64,000 nucleotides of DNA from Effrenium voratum (GCA_963377175.1 CAUJNA010003013.1:776073-840072), one strand, 5' to 3'; positions 37,591-50,188 are shown, counted from the first letter of the stretch. Numbers and translations are program-made. Notes: generated from the letters alone by a model not told the origin.

Positions 37591-39285
37591 CAGAGGTATT
37601 GAGAAGACCTCATGTTTGAGAGCGCTGAAAGATGTCATTGCCAGCCTCAAGGTCCGCCGACTTTCTTGCAGTATGCCAGTGAATTCTTTTCCCATGAGGA
37701 TTGGGCGGTCATGCTGACACGCTTGCGCTGGCAGAGATATTTGGCCATGAGTCTTCCCCACCAGCTGTCGCAAGAGTTGCCGCAGCAGTTCTATGACATT
37801 CAAGGGAAGATGACATTGACGTTATGTTTTTCTGAAGCTTGCTTAAATTTTGTGCTACATTCTGGCGCACGCATGGGGTTTCTGGAAATAAGCGGACGGA
37901 CCTTGTAGATGTGCGTTTTTCTCCTTGGTTTGGCTCGGATTGTAGTGAGGCCTTTTGTAAAGCCTCAACCGCAAGGTTGCGCTGTTACCCGCAACTGAGT
38001 AGGGTCTGGGCGTTGCTCAATTGAGATCAGGCGCATCTCGTTTGGGAGTGTAAAAAACCGGGGATACTTTTTGGGGAGGAAACTAGAGAGAAGTCAGGAT
38101 CAGCCAACTTGTGTTGGCAAATCAGGATCTCGGCCAGGACCTTTGCCGGCCCAGCAATGTCGCGGTGAACATCATGGAGGCAGAGCTTCAGGAGCGAGCT
38201 CTCGCTGTGCCAGCGAGGGTTGCGCGAGGGTGCAAAACAGCTCCCCGTGCTGTTTTTTGGAAAGGGCAATTGGCGCCCTTACATCACGTGTGACAGCATA
38301 TTTTGGCCATCTGGGTTGTTTAGCCTGTCGTGTTTCAGGAAGCAATGCACGCTGTGGCCATCCTATCCAGCGTGTCCCAGGCAGGCGCGCACGAACGTTA
38401 ACGCCTCTACACGCGAGAGCTGCTTGCGGCTGGACATCGTTCCTACCTTTGGGCTTCCTGACCACGAATCCCCTCTTTATGAATATACTTGTAGCATTCA
38501 CCCTTCCGCCTTTCGGGGGTGCGAGGGTGTGGCACGAACATTAGCAAGCGGCGTCGTTTGTTCAAGGGATGTGACCGCTCCCCAATCAAATGCTTGTTGG
38601 CATCCAGGATGGCGAGCTGGAGGTCATTTCGAGCTCCGAGGAGGCGCCGTTTTAGCATCACAACCGTGATATTTCACAGGCGCGAAGCGACGCGCTGTAC
38701 TTCAAGAAGCCAGTTCAAAGGCCCCGGGCAACTTGGGCGAACGAGCCTGTAGATATGTGATAATGTGCTTTTTATATGCCGTGTGTATTTCTTTGGAACG
38801 ACATTTTCCCCCTGATTGCGCTCCTAGCGTGCTGCTCAGGCGTACGGGCAGTGGACACTCAGCAACTTACCTGCCCAAGGCTAACACCGATGTGATTTGA
38901 AGCCAGCCTCAAGCTGAGCAAGCGCGTGCCACCCACGCGTGTAGACCAGGAAGCTACAAACATGTGCTTCCGCGGGCGTGCGTTGAATGTGTCACATGGT
39001 GCGTGTCACAGGCGCTTTCCCACAAGCCCGCGCGTGGGTTTGGAAGGCGTCGCAAGCCAACGCATGCCCTGGCCTGTTGCAAGCCCCTGGCTGGCTGGGC
39101 TTTGCCATGCCCACGCTTAGGCTTCTTTTGAGCGTGATGGTGCGTAGGTGCCTATTTGGACGCCGATTGAAATAGGACAATTCAAGCCTAAGGCCCTGAG
39201 TTCCAACCCAAGCCTCTACGTCCAAGGCCCACGTCGCATTGCTGCACATGTCTTTCCCATTCCCGTACGCCTGCGCGTGCGACGC
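37591..39285. other. Stretch with only weak coding candidates
   Basis: The open frame at 37612-37908 has a protein-like part (FLQYASEFFSHEDWAVMLTR, LPHQLSQELPQQFYDI) but no known domain, and it could be a lone exon or relic. The open frames at 38071-38544 and 38220-38669 overlap and look like chance openings. Confidence 0.3.
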
Positions 39286-39289
39286 GGGA

Positions 39290-39505
39290 TGTGTGTCCTT
39301 TGTTTTTTTGTTTGTGTGTAGCGCGGGTGTGTTGTATGTGTGTATGTGGACCGCACGCATGTTTTGTGTGTGTGTGTCCGCATCTGTGTGCGCAGCGCAT
39401 AGATGTCTGTGTGTGTGTGTGTGAGTTCTTGCTCGCGTTTGTGTCCCCATGCTGTATTTGCAGCAACCGCACGCGTGTTTGTTTTGTATGTGTGCGTGTT
39501 CGGCC
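39290..39505. repeat. TG/GTGTGT-rich low-complexity tract
   Basis: Short TGTGTG runs (39366-39378, 39408-39422 and others) are mixed with other sequence. Cys/Val-rich open frames across it (39291-39671) come from the TG repeats. Confidence 0.85.
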
Positions 39506-41525
39506 TCAAACTCTGCCACGCTGTATCACAACGGTGTTGGGGGCTGCAGTTGCCAGGATGCTGGTTTTGGTCGATTGCGGGAAACACCTTGGTCGCACCG
39601 CGGCCGGTTTTCGTTGCGCGACTGCTGAAGGCGGTCTTTTGACCCGCAACAAAAAAACGGCAGTCTTTTGATGCCCAAGGTATGCGCAGCATACGTACAA
39701 ACAATTATTCGTACTTTGGATGCTAAATAGGTCCATGATATAGTGGTTTGATGATTATGTTTGCGCAAAGGGTCAATCGCAAGGTAGGCTGCGTTGCGTC
39801 AGCGCGGCTAGGAGTTCGAGAACGACTTCGAGCTGGACATGGTCTGGTTCCCAAAGTTCCGGTTTCCGGTTGTCCCTAGAGAAAGATGGACTTAGGCCCT
39901 GACGTGACCAAGGTGTTTCGAACAAGTGGTCTTGAGGTTCGGGATTGCCACACAATGGAACCCGGGATTGTTCCGTGTAATAGGATCGTGCAGCGCCAAG
40001 GTTCGTGCGCGTGGCTCTGGGAATTCGCTGAGGTGCTTCTGGACCAAGCTGAATGGAAGGCAAGTTGCCGAACCTCTTCTGTTTGATGTTGACCCCACGA
40101 CAGCATCACGAAGAACGTGAAAATAGGCGCCCCCAAGAGCAGCATGTTGAGCGCTTTCAAAATGAAACGTCAAAATCGTGATGTCGGCTTCAAACCCAGG
40201 TGTGTGGCGCAAGGCTCAAGTGGTAAACCGCTTGCAAGAGTTCGCTGGCCCAGCTTGCAAGTGTTGAAGTTGCGCCCCAACAAGGAAGAGCATGCTATGT
40301 GATTCTGGGCTGGGCCCTTCACATCCGTGGCTTATTGCGACGGGAAACCCGGATTTTGCACGTTGCCCTCGCATGTGTGTGGCTGCGTGGTTTTTTGAAA
40401 TTTGCAGATAGTACGGTTTTTAGTTGTTTTCGTGAGGGTGTGTTTTTTTCAAACCTTTTTTGCACAAAAGGCTTTTCTACCGCAAACTGTAGCACTGAAC
40501 CCAATGTTCTATCTGAACCTTCACCTGGTTGCGCGTTGAAACACCCCTTGTTGAGCAACCTCCTTTTTGCTTCCCGTTTTGGAGGGCCTGGTTTGGTCTT
40601 ATTTGCCCAAGCTGGGGGCTTGAAGCTTTCCACAGCTGCTGCGTATCACGCCAATTCACACGCGGCTCTGTCGCCAGCTGGAGCACACTCGCGCGGTGGA
40701 TGATCGGGCGAAGGGGCGTAGCCCAATTGCCTGCGGGTGGTCATAGTCTTGTTGGGCTGCCATTCAGCGCAACGTTTGCTTTCGCGGAACAGCGAGTCTT
40801 GTCGTCTTGACTAGAACGGCCGTGATGCTGGTGGTGACAGCTGCTCTCGTCTAGACGCCTGACACAGCCCCCAAAAACGCAAGGCCCCGAAAGCGCAAGT
40901 CCGCAATTAGATGTGCGACGCGTCCCGATGCTTCTTGGCGACCCTCAGACAGTTTTGTCGGCAGTCTTTATGTAGCCTTCACGTAGTCTTCCTGGAGTCT
41001 TCCCATAGTCTTCTCGACCAAGGTGAGTTGAGATGAGTCAAGGTTAGGTGTAAGGTGAGTAGAGTTTAGTCGCTTGCGGACCAGAGCGGCGCCTTTGTTT
41101 ACACAACGACAACACGTTGGCTTTATCGGGGGGTTTGCCCGGAGCGGAAGACCGGGCCTTCAGTCGAGTTTTCGGTACTGCACATATGACTTCTCAGGAT
41201 ACGTAGGCAGCCATGCCTGCTACATCTGAGTTCATTGCGTGTTAGTTGCGACATATATACCTTGGATGCTTACACAAAGTCTCTTTGCGCAGTGCGCTTC
41301 GGCGACCGCATTGATCGATCGTTGCAAGCGCTTGCTTGGCCGAAGGGCGTGGTGTTTGGAAGTCTTTTGGAAGTGGTCAGATCTGGCTCAACATGTTTTT
41401 TGATTTGCAAATTGTTTGGAATATTGCAGGTCATCGGGTGGTTTCATTTGAGCCGTGCTGAGCATCCTCCTCCTCATGTTCTGTGTTTTGCAGACCATTG
41501 ACCTTTAGGCGACCAGTCTGTATTA
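39506..41525. other. Stretch without a supported gene
   Basis: Open frames are short and overlap on both strands. Near 40975-41080 a small patch (CGTAGTCTTCCTGGAGTCTT, then AAGGTTAGGTGTAAGG) echoes the GTCTTCC/GGTTAGG minisatellite of 10.8-12.8 kb. Confidence 0.35.
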
Positions 41526-41545
41526 CATACCCATATTGGCTCAAG
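41526..41545 (+). other. Second candidate spliced-leader relic
   Basis: CATACCCATATTGGCTCAAG matches the last 20 bases of the dinoflagellate spliced leader at 17 positions without gaps (mismatches at 41527, 41530 and 41535). A match this good is unlikely by chance in 64 kb. The sequence downstream on the plus strand has no recognised gene. Confidence 0.5.
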
Positions 41546-41616
41546 GCCGGAGGGGTGGTGAGCAGCGTAGGAGCCACTGTGGTAGCAACTGTTTCCCAAC
41601 AAGAATCTGACACTGT

Positions 41617-41712
41617 TTTCCTTGAGGAAGTATATGAATACGTGCTGAGAATGAGCGCAGCGCGGTCTTTTTCTATGGCAAGTCTGAACTCTATGGTAGA
41701 AAAAGGCCCCGA
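41617..41712. repeat. Segment shared with 16950-17045
   Basis: GAATACGTGCTGAGAATGAG, then GCGGTCTTTTTCTATGGC, TCTATGGTAGA matches AATACGTAAGAGTGTTCTGAG, AAGGTCTTTTCTATGGC and TTATGGTAGAGA at 16975-17043 in the same orientation. In both places the minus strand codes an AIEK-containing peptide. It is probably a relic of one retroelement family. Confidence 0.55.
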
Positions 41713-41859
41713 TAGACCCAACATGTTGACTTGACCAAAACGCTGGTGATGCTGGCCGGGATGAACACTGCAATCTTCAGACCAGCGCGCGCCAACAACG
41801 CAGCCCGCAGTCTGCCTGTAGCCCAACCCGCATCTCCCTCTTGCAACGCCCGCAGTCTT

Positions 41860-41975
41860 TGATTAAGTGTCTAAGTTTTGGTAAGGCTAGCTAAGGTTAG
41901 CCAGGCTTGTTAAGGTTTGCAAAGGATAGTCAGAGTTAGCTAGGGCTAGTTGAGGCTACCTAGGGTTACACAGTC
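41860..41975. repeat. Degenerate ~11-bp GGTTAGCTA repeats
   Basis: Words such as AAGGCTAGCTAAGGTTAGCC, TTAGCTAGGGCTAG and CTACCTAGGGTTAC follow each other for about 110 bp with many changes. Confidence 0.7.
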
Positions 41976-43915
41976 CAGGTTGTTCGTCAAAAATCTCTGC
42001 GCACCCTCGTCCCCACCACCCGTTACACCCCCCTAGCCAACGAAAATGAACACGTGTTGCCTTGTGCCCCGGCTAGCAAACTTCTGGGAGTTTGATTGTT
42101 GTTTTTGCTGATTTTTTTTTGCCAGGGCTTCCAATACCGGGCGGTGGTCTACGGGTGCTTGCTGGCAGATGCCGAGGTCCACAAGCCGCTCCTGTCTATC
42201 AAAGTTGTTTTCGCCTTTGGCTCCTGACCATGGGTAGACCCTTGAGACATTGTTCTGGGGGTTTGAGAAGCGCCTTCAGAAACATGGATCTAGAGTCTAG
42301 AGATGAGTTGGTTGGTTTCGCTTGAATCCGCGGAAGATTTCCTCAGACATGGCGAGTTCCCCCATGCGACGGGGGCGCATGCATCATCAGTTTACCCATG
42401 TTGGTCCCCAACTTAGCCAACTTAGACCATCTCACAACCTTTTTAGTAAACAGGTTGCCCTTTCAGGCAGAGAGATGTGCCTCGCGTAGGCCTTTGTTGG
42501 CTCAGAAGTGGGCCTGGAGCGGAGCGAGAGATCGGTGCGCAGACCGCTGCAAGTTTGGGCCCGGGTAAAGAACTGGGGGGCCTTAGATTCTCAATTTGTG
42601 CCTTTGCCAAGGTTGCTCCGAGCGTCCGTGTTTCCTGCACTACTAGCTCATGCTAGTTAGGTATAGGTCTGGTTTCTTTTGTTTTGTCGCCAATCCTTGG
42701 AAGCAATCCAGTTTCAGGATACTTTGTGGGACCACTAGAAAGGGCAGCTAGCTAGACAGGGCCCCTTTTGGGCTGAAGCTTCCCCGTTCAAATAGTTGCA
42801 GACAAACTCATGTTAAGAGCTGCATGCTGTCTGTAGGGAGCGAGTCCACATCATCGGGATGCCTCCCGTGAAAAGAAAACAATGAGAATGGAGCCTGTGC
42901 TGATTCTCTCGGGTGTTTCGACGGCATCCATGGCCGGGATGTCAGCTGTGAAAAGCGCGGTTGGGCAGCCTTGCGGGCCATCGGGCTGCCTTTCCGAGCA
43001 ACCTGTTACTTGAGCTCCTTTTCACACTGTTTACAAGCAAGAACTGGTTGGAGGTCGCGAAAAGGAAACGAAGACACCAACAACCACTTACAGGCGGGTC
43101 CCGCAGCGGAACGAAAAACAAAGAGAAGAGTTTCGCGCACCAACAACGAGCCAGAACAGTGGGACAGCAACCGTAAATTTACGTGCGTCTTGAGATTTGT
43201 TGCGTGACTTGCGTGACCATGAACCAAACAAAGCCTCGGATAATTGTGTAAGGCCACCCAAGTTTACGGGGTTCTTGTTTCGGCCATGAGGTCCAGGGTG
43301 GTTGCACCCCCACACCTGAGAGTCTCTGAGATGAACCAGTTGGCTTCCAAGGGCTTTCGCTCAGTCCAAAGCATGTTTCATTGAAAATCGTTGGCGTAGC
43401 ATGCCCCCACATTTTTGGGCGGTTTTGCTGGCTGGGGGGGTAGTGAGCTTCTGTGCGGCCATTTGGTCAGCTTGCAGCTTACCCTTGGTGATTTGCTCGG
43501 TTCGGAAGTGTTCTGAGAAAACTTCCCATCCAAAGTCGGCTACCTTGATGCACGCCACATGCCTTTCGCCCTTTCGCAGTGGGTGCGCGCGCTGACGAAG
43601 TCTCGAGCTCTCTCCGAACCCCGGCCGGAGCAGGGTCGATTGGCCCGGCGCTTAGGCGAACATGGGCCCATTGCTTAGACAACCTTGGTTTGGGAACAAG
43701 GCCTAGATCGCCTGTTGTTTGGAGTTTCGCTGGGCCTCTGCTGTGGCGCATTGAAGTGACGGTTTCCTGGCGCTGGTGCCGGGCTGGAAAGGGCCGCACC
43801 TGCTCAAGTATGCCCTCAGCAACGCGTGCGTAATGACCATCGCGCCCGCCCACTTAAGAGTACAAGCTCAGCAGCGCGCATGCCTGCCAAAAGATGAGCA
43901 GGGCCGCTCACGGAC
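41976..43915. other. Stretch without a supported gene
   Basis: Only short, overlapping open frames without family resemblance are seen. No RNA gene or clear repeat was found. Confidence 0.35.
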
Positions 43916-43960
43916 ACAGACACACACGCACTCACACGCACACACACACACACACACACT
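43916..43960. repeat. CA microsatellite
   Basis: A CACACA-rich tract with a pure run at about 43937-43957. Imperfect CACGCACTCACACGCA precedes it. Confidence 0.95.
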
Positions 43961-45455
43961 TATAGAGCGAGGATGACTCTCAGTCGCACAGCACGCAACA
44001 CGAATGCAAACCCAAAACACCAAACAAGGAAGCAACAAAGTCATCAAAGGAAAGGTCCAGGAGCTGGCCAAGCCCGCATGTCACCAGATCAAAAGGGCAT
44101 CTTCGTTGGCAGCGGGCCCAACAGATCTGCCGCTACTCCCTGCGTTCATGCGCGGACCAAAGCAATTGGAACCACACCGTCGAGAAGTTTGGCCAAGGCG
44201 TGAGCAGAGGCCGGAAGAAGGCTCCCGATGAAGCCGACAAGCGGGTCCAGTCTTTCTCCGTTTTGGCAGGACGGCGTCCAGCGCGCGTTTGTAGATCGTC
44301 GGGTCTGCAGAACTCATCAGCTTCGAAGCAGCGTGCTCCTCGGTGTGGCGGACAAGTGGTTGCCGAACATCCAAGATTGTTGACGATGGAAAAGGAAGAT
44401 TCGTAAGGAACATGATTCATGATGCTGAACATGAAAGGAGGGCCACGTTCGTCACTGCGGCCAGACCCAACCCCAGAGCGTTCATGAGTTGGCGAACGAA
44501 CCCTGGAAGGAAGGAGTTGCTCATAGAGTCATGGAGCCGGAGAGGCAGGCGTTCAACCTGGTTATGAGGCTGGATGGCCTCGTCGGCTTTTCCGGGCAAC
44601 TGAAAGTCCTGCTTGCTTTTGGTTTTCTGTTGGTTTTCCTTTGGCTCCTTTTTGGTTTGGTTCACTCATGGCCTGCTTTTGGGTTGTCTTTGATTGTCTC
44701 TTTGATTGTCTCCCGGAGGGAACCCGCGCCACACATCATGCGCCAAGGTCTAGGGTTCCACCCAGAGGGAAACTTCTTTCACAAACTTCTCAAGGGCGGT
44801 CTGTGTGACATTCGTCGTCGTGAGCGGGTTGAAGGCAAACGTGGGTTTCTTTTGTTGGCCTGCGACAGCGGCGCGCTCGCCGCGACGTTGGATGGCTCGC
44901 GCAAAAAGTCTCTCGAACCAGTCGGACACCCCGCAGCTGGCGCTGCCTCTTCGCTTTGCAGAAGCAAAAATTGGCCAACGTCTTGGGCGTTCCCAGGGTT
45001 CTTCGAAGGGGGGGGTTTTGCCATCCCAAGCGTTAAGCGCGCTTGCAAGTGCGACCAATATAGCGCGGCAGAGACCCAAGGCATTAAAGCTGCAAAGGCG
45101 CATGCGTTGAGCGCAGTAGGGAAGCCGGGTCACTGCAATCTGGGTGCGCGAAAAAACACAGCGCGCAACAAAAGAAGAAGTTGGTTTCAGCTCAAGCGAT
45201 CAGTGAAAAACACGCAACCGTCTGCGCCTTGCGAAACAAAATAAAACTCCTTCTCTATGTGGGATGACAGATTTTCTGCTCGATTGTGAAGCGGGCCTTG
45301 GTCCGGCCCATCCTCTGTCTGGGTATCCCTGTTCAACTGCACCAACCAGTTCTGCTCCGAAGTAGACCTTTTGTCTTAGTTAGGTCCAGTGGCATGTCAT
45401 GAGTGGTTTCTAGTCATACAGCAACGTGTGGTACGGGGCTAGTATGTCAAGAAAA
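43961..45455. other. Stretch with overlapping weak open frames
   Basis: The plus-strand frame 44489-45244 (251 codons, from a TTG) has one hydrophobic segment (VLLAFGFLLVFLWLLFGLV) but no known domain. On the minus strand, 44413-44081 (TILDVRQPLVRHTEEHAASK) and 44665-44417 are about equally protein-like, so it is unclear which strand, if either, is coding. Confidence 0.3.
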
Positions 45456-45459
45456 CGAC

Positions 45460-45590
45460 GGGTGGACGACGGGCGGGCGACGGGTGGGCGATGGGTGGAC
45501 GACGGGAGGACGACAAGAGGACGACGGGTGGACAACAGGTGGGCGACGGGAGGACGACAAGAGGACGACGGGAGACGACATCTTGCAAGT
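45460..45590. repeat. Decamer minisatellite GACGGGTGGA type, array 1
   Basis: Units of ACGACGGGTGGACGACGGGC type with variants GACGGGAGGA and GACAAGAGGA repeat with a 10-11-bp period. They code VDDGRATGGR-like peptides in an open frame that should not be read as a gene. Confidence 0.9.
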
Positions 45591-46364
45591 TTGGGCAAAT
45601 GTCAGCTGCGGCCAGATGCCGAACACATGTGAAAAGCCAACTTCTACTATGTACGAATCACCGGGGAAGGCCCATCACGCCATCATTGGCAAGCAACAGC
45701 GCGGCAGCGCGGTTTCTATGCGCTGTCTGCGCCCTCCGCCACCTGCGAATCACCAGGGTAGGCTATAATCGCCGCACTGAGGACAATGCCGGAGCACTTC
45801 GGCGCGCGATGCCAGCGCAACACTGACAGCACCAACAGACAGCATAAAACGTGTCTTCGCTTCAACCAACAAGGTTCTAGTGTTTCTTCACAAGCAGATT
45901 TTAGGAGTCCTGGGTCAATAGTCATAGATGAGTCATAGACATAGCATGATAGGGGGCCACACAGGTAAGCGCAAAAGCAGCTTCAAAACAGATGTTGATG
46001 TGACAGATGTGAGATGTGTGTCACGCGCACGTCGCTGCGTCGCACAATGCTACCGCGCAGCCCAAAGCCAAACGGAGGCTCTGCAAGCCGCGCGTGACTG
46101 GCCAGCGCGAGCACCTTGAATGGGCATGGTCTATGTGCCATGGGCGACTGGCAGTGCTTGGTACCACGGGCACGCGCTTTATAGTCAGACCAACAGGGGT
46201 TGTGGTATGTCCGACGTACACATCGCTTCTCCCTGGTTGAGCAGCAGAAACTATCGTCCACAAAAAATTGCCTCGACGCTGGCCCTTGCTCGTGGAAGAA
46301 AATGCAAATCGCATGCGGGTTCAAAAGCGCGTCCTTATTTTAGCCACAAGTGTTTTTTCTAGGC

Positions 46365-46920
46365 TAGATTTAGCTCATAACTTACAGCCATTAGAATATA
46401 GGCGTAGCATCCAGTGAGTCATGGCCAGAGTCATAGGCATAAGGCATCATAGGCTTAGCCACTTAAGTTAGGCTTATAAGCTTAAAGCGTACATGCTTCA
46501 AGTTTAAAGTTTGAGATTTAAAGCGTAAAGCCTACCGCCTTAAGTTGAAGTTAAAGTCCAAGTTGTAACCCTATAGTCTGGTGTCAATCGCTCCTGCATT
46601 TGCACTTGCATGTGTGACAGTGTGACTGTGTTTGCGCGATATGACGCTCTACAGCTACGTTGCAGCTTTCCTGCAGGCTAGCCTAGTCTAAATCCAGAGT
46701 CAAGATCGTAGAGCGCGACATAGTCGTAGTTGCGAGTCATGTGATAGTTGTAGTCGTTTGTAGTCATAGTCATAGACATAGACATCTTGAGTCGTATTGG
46801 CAGCAGTGCTGGCAGGCCATGCGAGGCTGTAGCCTAGAGGCCAATTTGGCATTGGCAAGGCCATGAGCTAGGCTACAAGCTATTTAGGCAGCAGCCGGCT
46901 ATACGCTATAGTCGTGAAAC
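46365..46920. repeat. Low-complexity TAGTCATAG and TTAAAG-type patches
   Basis: Short words such as GAGTCATAGGCATAAGG, AAGTTTAAAGTTTGAG and TAGTCATAGTCATAGACATA recur. A similar patch is at 45915-45950. No gene is seen from 45600 to 47380 besides these. Confidence 0.6.
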
Positions 46921-47383
46921 CAAGAACGTTGACACGCAGGTCGTTCCAATCCTTGTGGCGATTTGCCGCGCAAGTAGCTTGGTTCACAGGGCCTCTTGGC
47001 TAGGAGGCAGTCGCCCAACAACCTGGAAACACAAGAACAATAACAATTATTAATTAATCTTGTAGGTCATGGGACTTATAGGCCATGAGCCTTTTATGAG
47101 GACTTATGAGCTTTCTACGAACTTGTATGAACTTGTAATGGCGTGATACGATTTTTACGGACCAACATATGGAGAAGTTAAAAACAACGAGAAACATTGG
47201 CTTGTGGCCTTGCGCCCACCCCACACCCAGGCGAAGTCGCTCCGCCAAGCTCATGTGCATCTTGACCCACGCCTGGCTTGGGCCCGCTGAGTTGCCAGTG
47301 CTGGCGCCTCCTGCACTTTCACGCAGTTCGCGCACTTTCTCGCCGTCCATCCCCCGTCCTAAAATCGGGCTTGGGCCCCCTTA

Positions 47384-47480
47384 GGACGGGTGCGCGACGG
47401 GGCTGACGACGGGCGCGCAACGGGTGTGCGACGGGTGTGCGGCGGGCGTACGACGGTTGTGCGACAGGTGGGGGGTGGCG
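47384..47480. repeat. Decamer minisatellite GACGGGTGTG type, array 2
   Basis: Units of CGACGGGTGTGCGACGGG type with variants (GACGGGCGCGCA, GGCGGGCGTAC) repeat with a ~10-bp period. It is related to the array at 45460-45590 by the shared GACGGGTG core. Confidence 0.9.
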
Positions 47481-49300
47481 TCCCGCCATTTGTTGTATGA
47501 GTTGCAAGCACTAGGCGCTCAACATGTGCTATCTTGGGCGTTAGCCTTGCGTCGCGCGACTCAGTCATCAGATTTGTGGTCGGCCTGGTAGAGGGAGCTG
47601 ATCCTGTTGCTGCCCAGGATGGCTTCCTGCTAATTGAGCTGCGCTCAGACAGCCCTTCTGAGCATACCCCGACCCAAAAAATCTGCTTTAAGTTTTGGTT
47701 GCATGTCCAAAATGGCCTGTGTAGGTCTTTGGGGTATCTTGCAATGGGCTCAAAAGTACCTCGCTCTGTTTCAGCGCAACATTTTGCGTTTCCCTAAATA
47801 TGACAAATTTGATTTTCCTCGATATCTGGGTTGCTGCTATCCGACCGTGTTGCTACAAACAGTGCTGTTTGGATTCAACAATGGATATTTTGGGGGGCTG
47901 CTTGGGCATAAAAACTTGGGTATGCTCGAGGCTGCGTGGTCAACATTTTTGGGGGTATGTTTGATATTCCATATCCCAATCTTTTACACCCGGGAGCCGA
48001 AATCTCATATTTTTGGGGTATGTTAGGTTTTCCGTGGAAACTCGAGGTTTTTGAGGGAAATCTAGCATACCCAAAAAATTGACAAATTTTAGGAAATTCA
48101 GGCTGCGCAAAGTGTAGCTCCCCACTTCTCAGGATAACCGTTTTGGACACCATCCCGCAAAAGTCCCACCCGCATGCTCACCCGTGTTACGCGTTTCCCC
48201 ATTCATAGCACCTCGTGGTGCTTGGGTGAAACCAAGCCCCTTTTCCATGACAGTTCCCCCTTTAGGGCAACATCAAACAATAGCCATTTTTCGAGCCCGA
48301 TCGGAGCGTGCCAAACACCCAATGCTGCCCAACGCTGCAAAATTATCCCAAGTCCGTTAAAAATCTCTAAATATATGCTGAGAATGGTTGTTACAGGATT
48401 CTTAGACAGATAGACGGACAAGCGCCACAGTCCCACTGTGAATGCCCATCCTCCTCCCGCTCCAACTTTCCAAGCCTAGCCGCCATGACCAAGTCTCTCT
48501 TTGTCACTGCGCTGCAGACCACTCACTGACGCTGCTATTGTCGGTCTGAAACGCAACCATCGTTCCATTATGACCGCCCCCCCCTCTCTTCTTCAAGCTA
48601 CAAACGCACACACGCACCAAAGACAAAGAGCAAGGCGGCGGGGCGAATGGCGAAAAGGCCGGACCCTCAAAAGCACACCCAAGACACAGAGCGGGGTAGC
48701 GCGGCTAAAGGCGAAAAGCCCCAAGAACAAGGCACAGCGCACACACACACACACACACCCAAGCACAAACAGCAGGCTGGGCGGCGCAGCGAAGGGCAAC
48801 CAGACCCAAAGAGCAAAGTGCAACACGCACACGCAACGACAAGCAGATGGCTCTATGGTTGTCGCAGGCGCCCCCCAATTGCCCAGTGACCGTGGAAGAA
48901 AAGGAAGCGTTCTTCGGTTTGAACTGTGTGGCGCCACACCTGAGAAGCGCCGTGGCCGCAAAAGGACACAGCGTAGATAAACTAGACACGCGCCGACTAA
49001 ACTATTTGTCACACACCCACTTCCGAACGAGTGGATAGGGCAAACAAAGGCCTCTTTTCTTTGGAGGTTATTACTTTACAATTATTGTGCAATGTTGAAC
49101 CTATAGTTTATAATTTACAGTTTGCGTATCAAGCCTGACTTGTGACTCGCGACTATCACTGGACTATCACTGCTATGACCATCACTGTCACTGTTATTGC
49201 GTCGCCAGCCTGCCTGACAGATTAAGCAGATGAGAAGCCTTGCCTGCATCAACTTCTGGGCGAACTGTCGGGCACCTGTGCAACCGCATCCCGAACCTAG
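47481..49300. other. Stretch without a supported gene
   Basis: The frame 47634-48026 is partly protein-like (MSKMACVGLWGILQWAQKYL) but unrecognised. A pure AC run lies at about 48740-48759. Frames 48501-48980 plus and 48593-49012 minus overlap each other and look like chance openings. Confidence 0.3.
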
Positions 49301-49304
49301 GCTG

Positions 49305-49605
49305 CATGGATGGGCGGCCTACTTGCTATGTAGTTGGCGAACTTAAGCGATTTGCTAAGCCACCTTCCTCTGACTTAGCGGACTTACAACCTGGCTAAGT
49401 CCACTTGGCAAGTTAGAGGACTTGGCTAACTACTTAGAACTATTCAGCATCTAATTAGCTAAGCCCTCCAACTCGCCAAGTGGACTTGGCCAGGTTGTAA
49501 GTCTGCCAACTCAGACTTAGCGAGCTTACTAACTCAACTTGTAAGTGGCTCAGCAACTCGCCTGAGTTCGCCAAGCACATAGCAAGGTAGGCCGCCTATC
49601 CAAGT
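49305..49605. repeat. ~300-bp imperfect palindrome centred near 49443
   Basis: The left arm reads GGCGGCCTACTTGCTATGT, TTGGCGAACTTAAGCGATTT, GCTAAGCCAC, then ACTTACAACCTGGCTAAGTC and CACTTGGCAAGTTAGAGG. The reverse complement of the right arm gives GGCGGCCTACCTTGCTATGT, TTGGCGAACTCAGGCGAGTT, GCTGAGCCAC, ACTTACAACCTGGCCAAGTC and CACTTGGCGAGTTGGAGG. The inner 50 bp of each arm match at about 85 percent and the loop is about ten bases. Confidence 0.9.
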
Positions 49606-50188
49606 GGCCCTGACGGGGCCCATGCAACGCGGTGGATGCTGAGGCGCCTGTCCGATATGGCAAACTGAGACGGCGTATAGCCACCTGAGTGAATAAGTTA
49701 AAATCAAGTAAGCTATAGCCTTTGGCCCAATGGCCTAAAGCATGGAATGATGACGTACAAGACGTGTCTTCACCAGAGCCACCCGTAGCTACGCGTCGCA
49801 CATTGCTCCAACCATTTCCGGACTCCCCCCCTTCCTGCTGCCGACTCATCATCAAGTGCCCCGGCGCTTGAGCAGCGTGATCGTCCTCGAACTTCTGCAA
49901 GGGCTGCGTGCGGACATCGCACAGCAGCAAACATACAGAACTGCAGCTGGTCGCAAATGGCTTGCCGAGGATGTCTGTCCCCCCAAGCCAACGCAACATG
50001 TCCAACGTCCTGCAGCTTCAACTCCCAAAAAAGGAGGTACGTACTATCATGCCAACATAGCCGGCATGGTTGCCAAAGTTCTATAGACATCACACAACTA
50101 TTCAGACCACAAGATACAAATTGTAACACGAGGCCGCTTATTACTGCAGTGTGTGTTGGGCTATTTTTAGGCATCCCTGCATCCCATT

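Noticed and set aside
39239..39671. Cys/Val-rich open frames resembling a small secreted protein
   Set aside because: The Cys and Val codons come from TGTG repeats.
44489..45244. 251-codon open frame as a membrane protein gene
   Set aside because: It starts at TTG, has one hydrophobic run only, matches no family, and minus-strand frames in the same place look as good.
48280..48300. TAGCCATTTT as a spliced-leader fragment
   Set aside because: The following bases (TCGAGCC) do not match the leader end GGCTCAAG.
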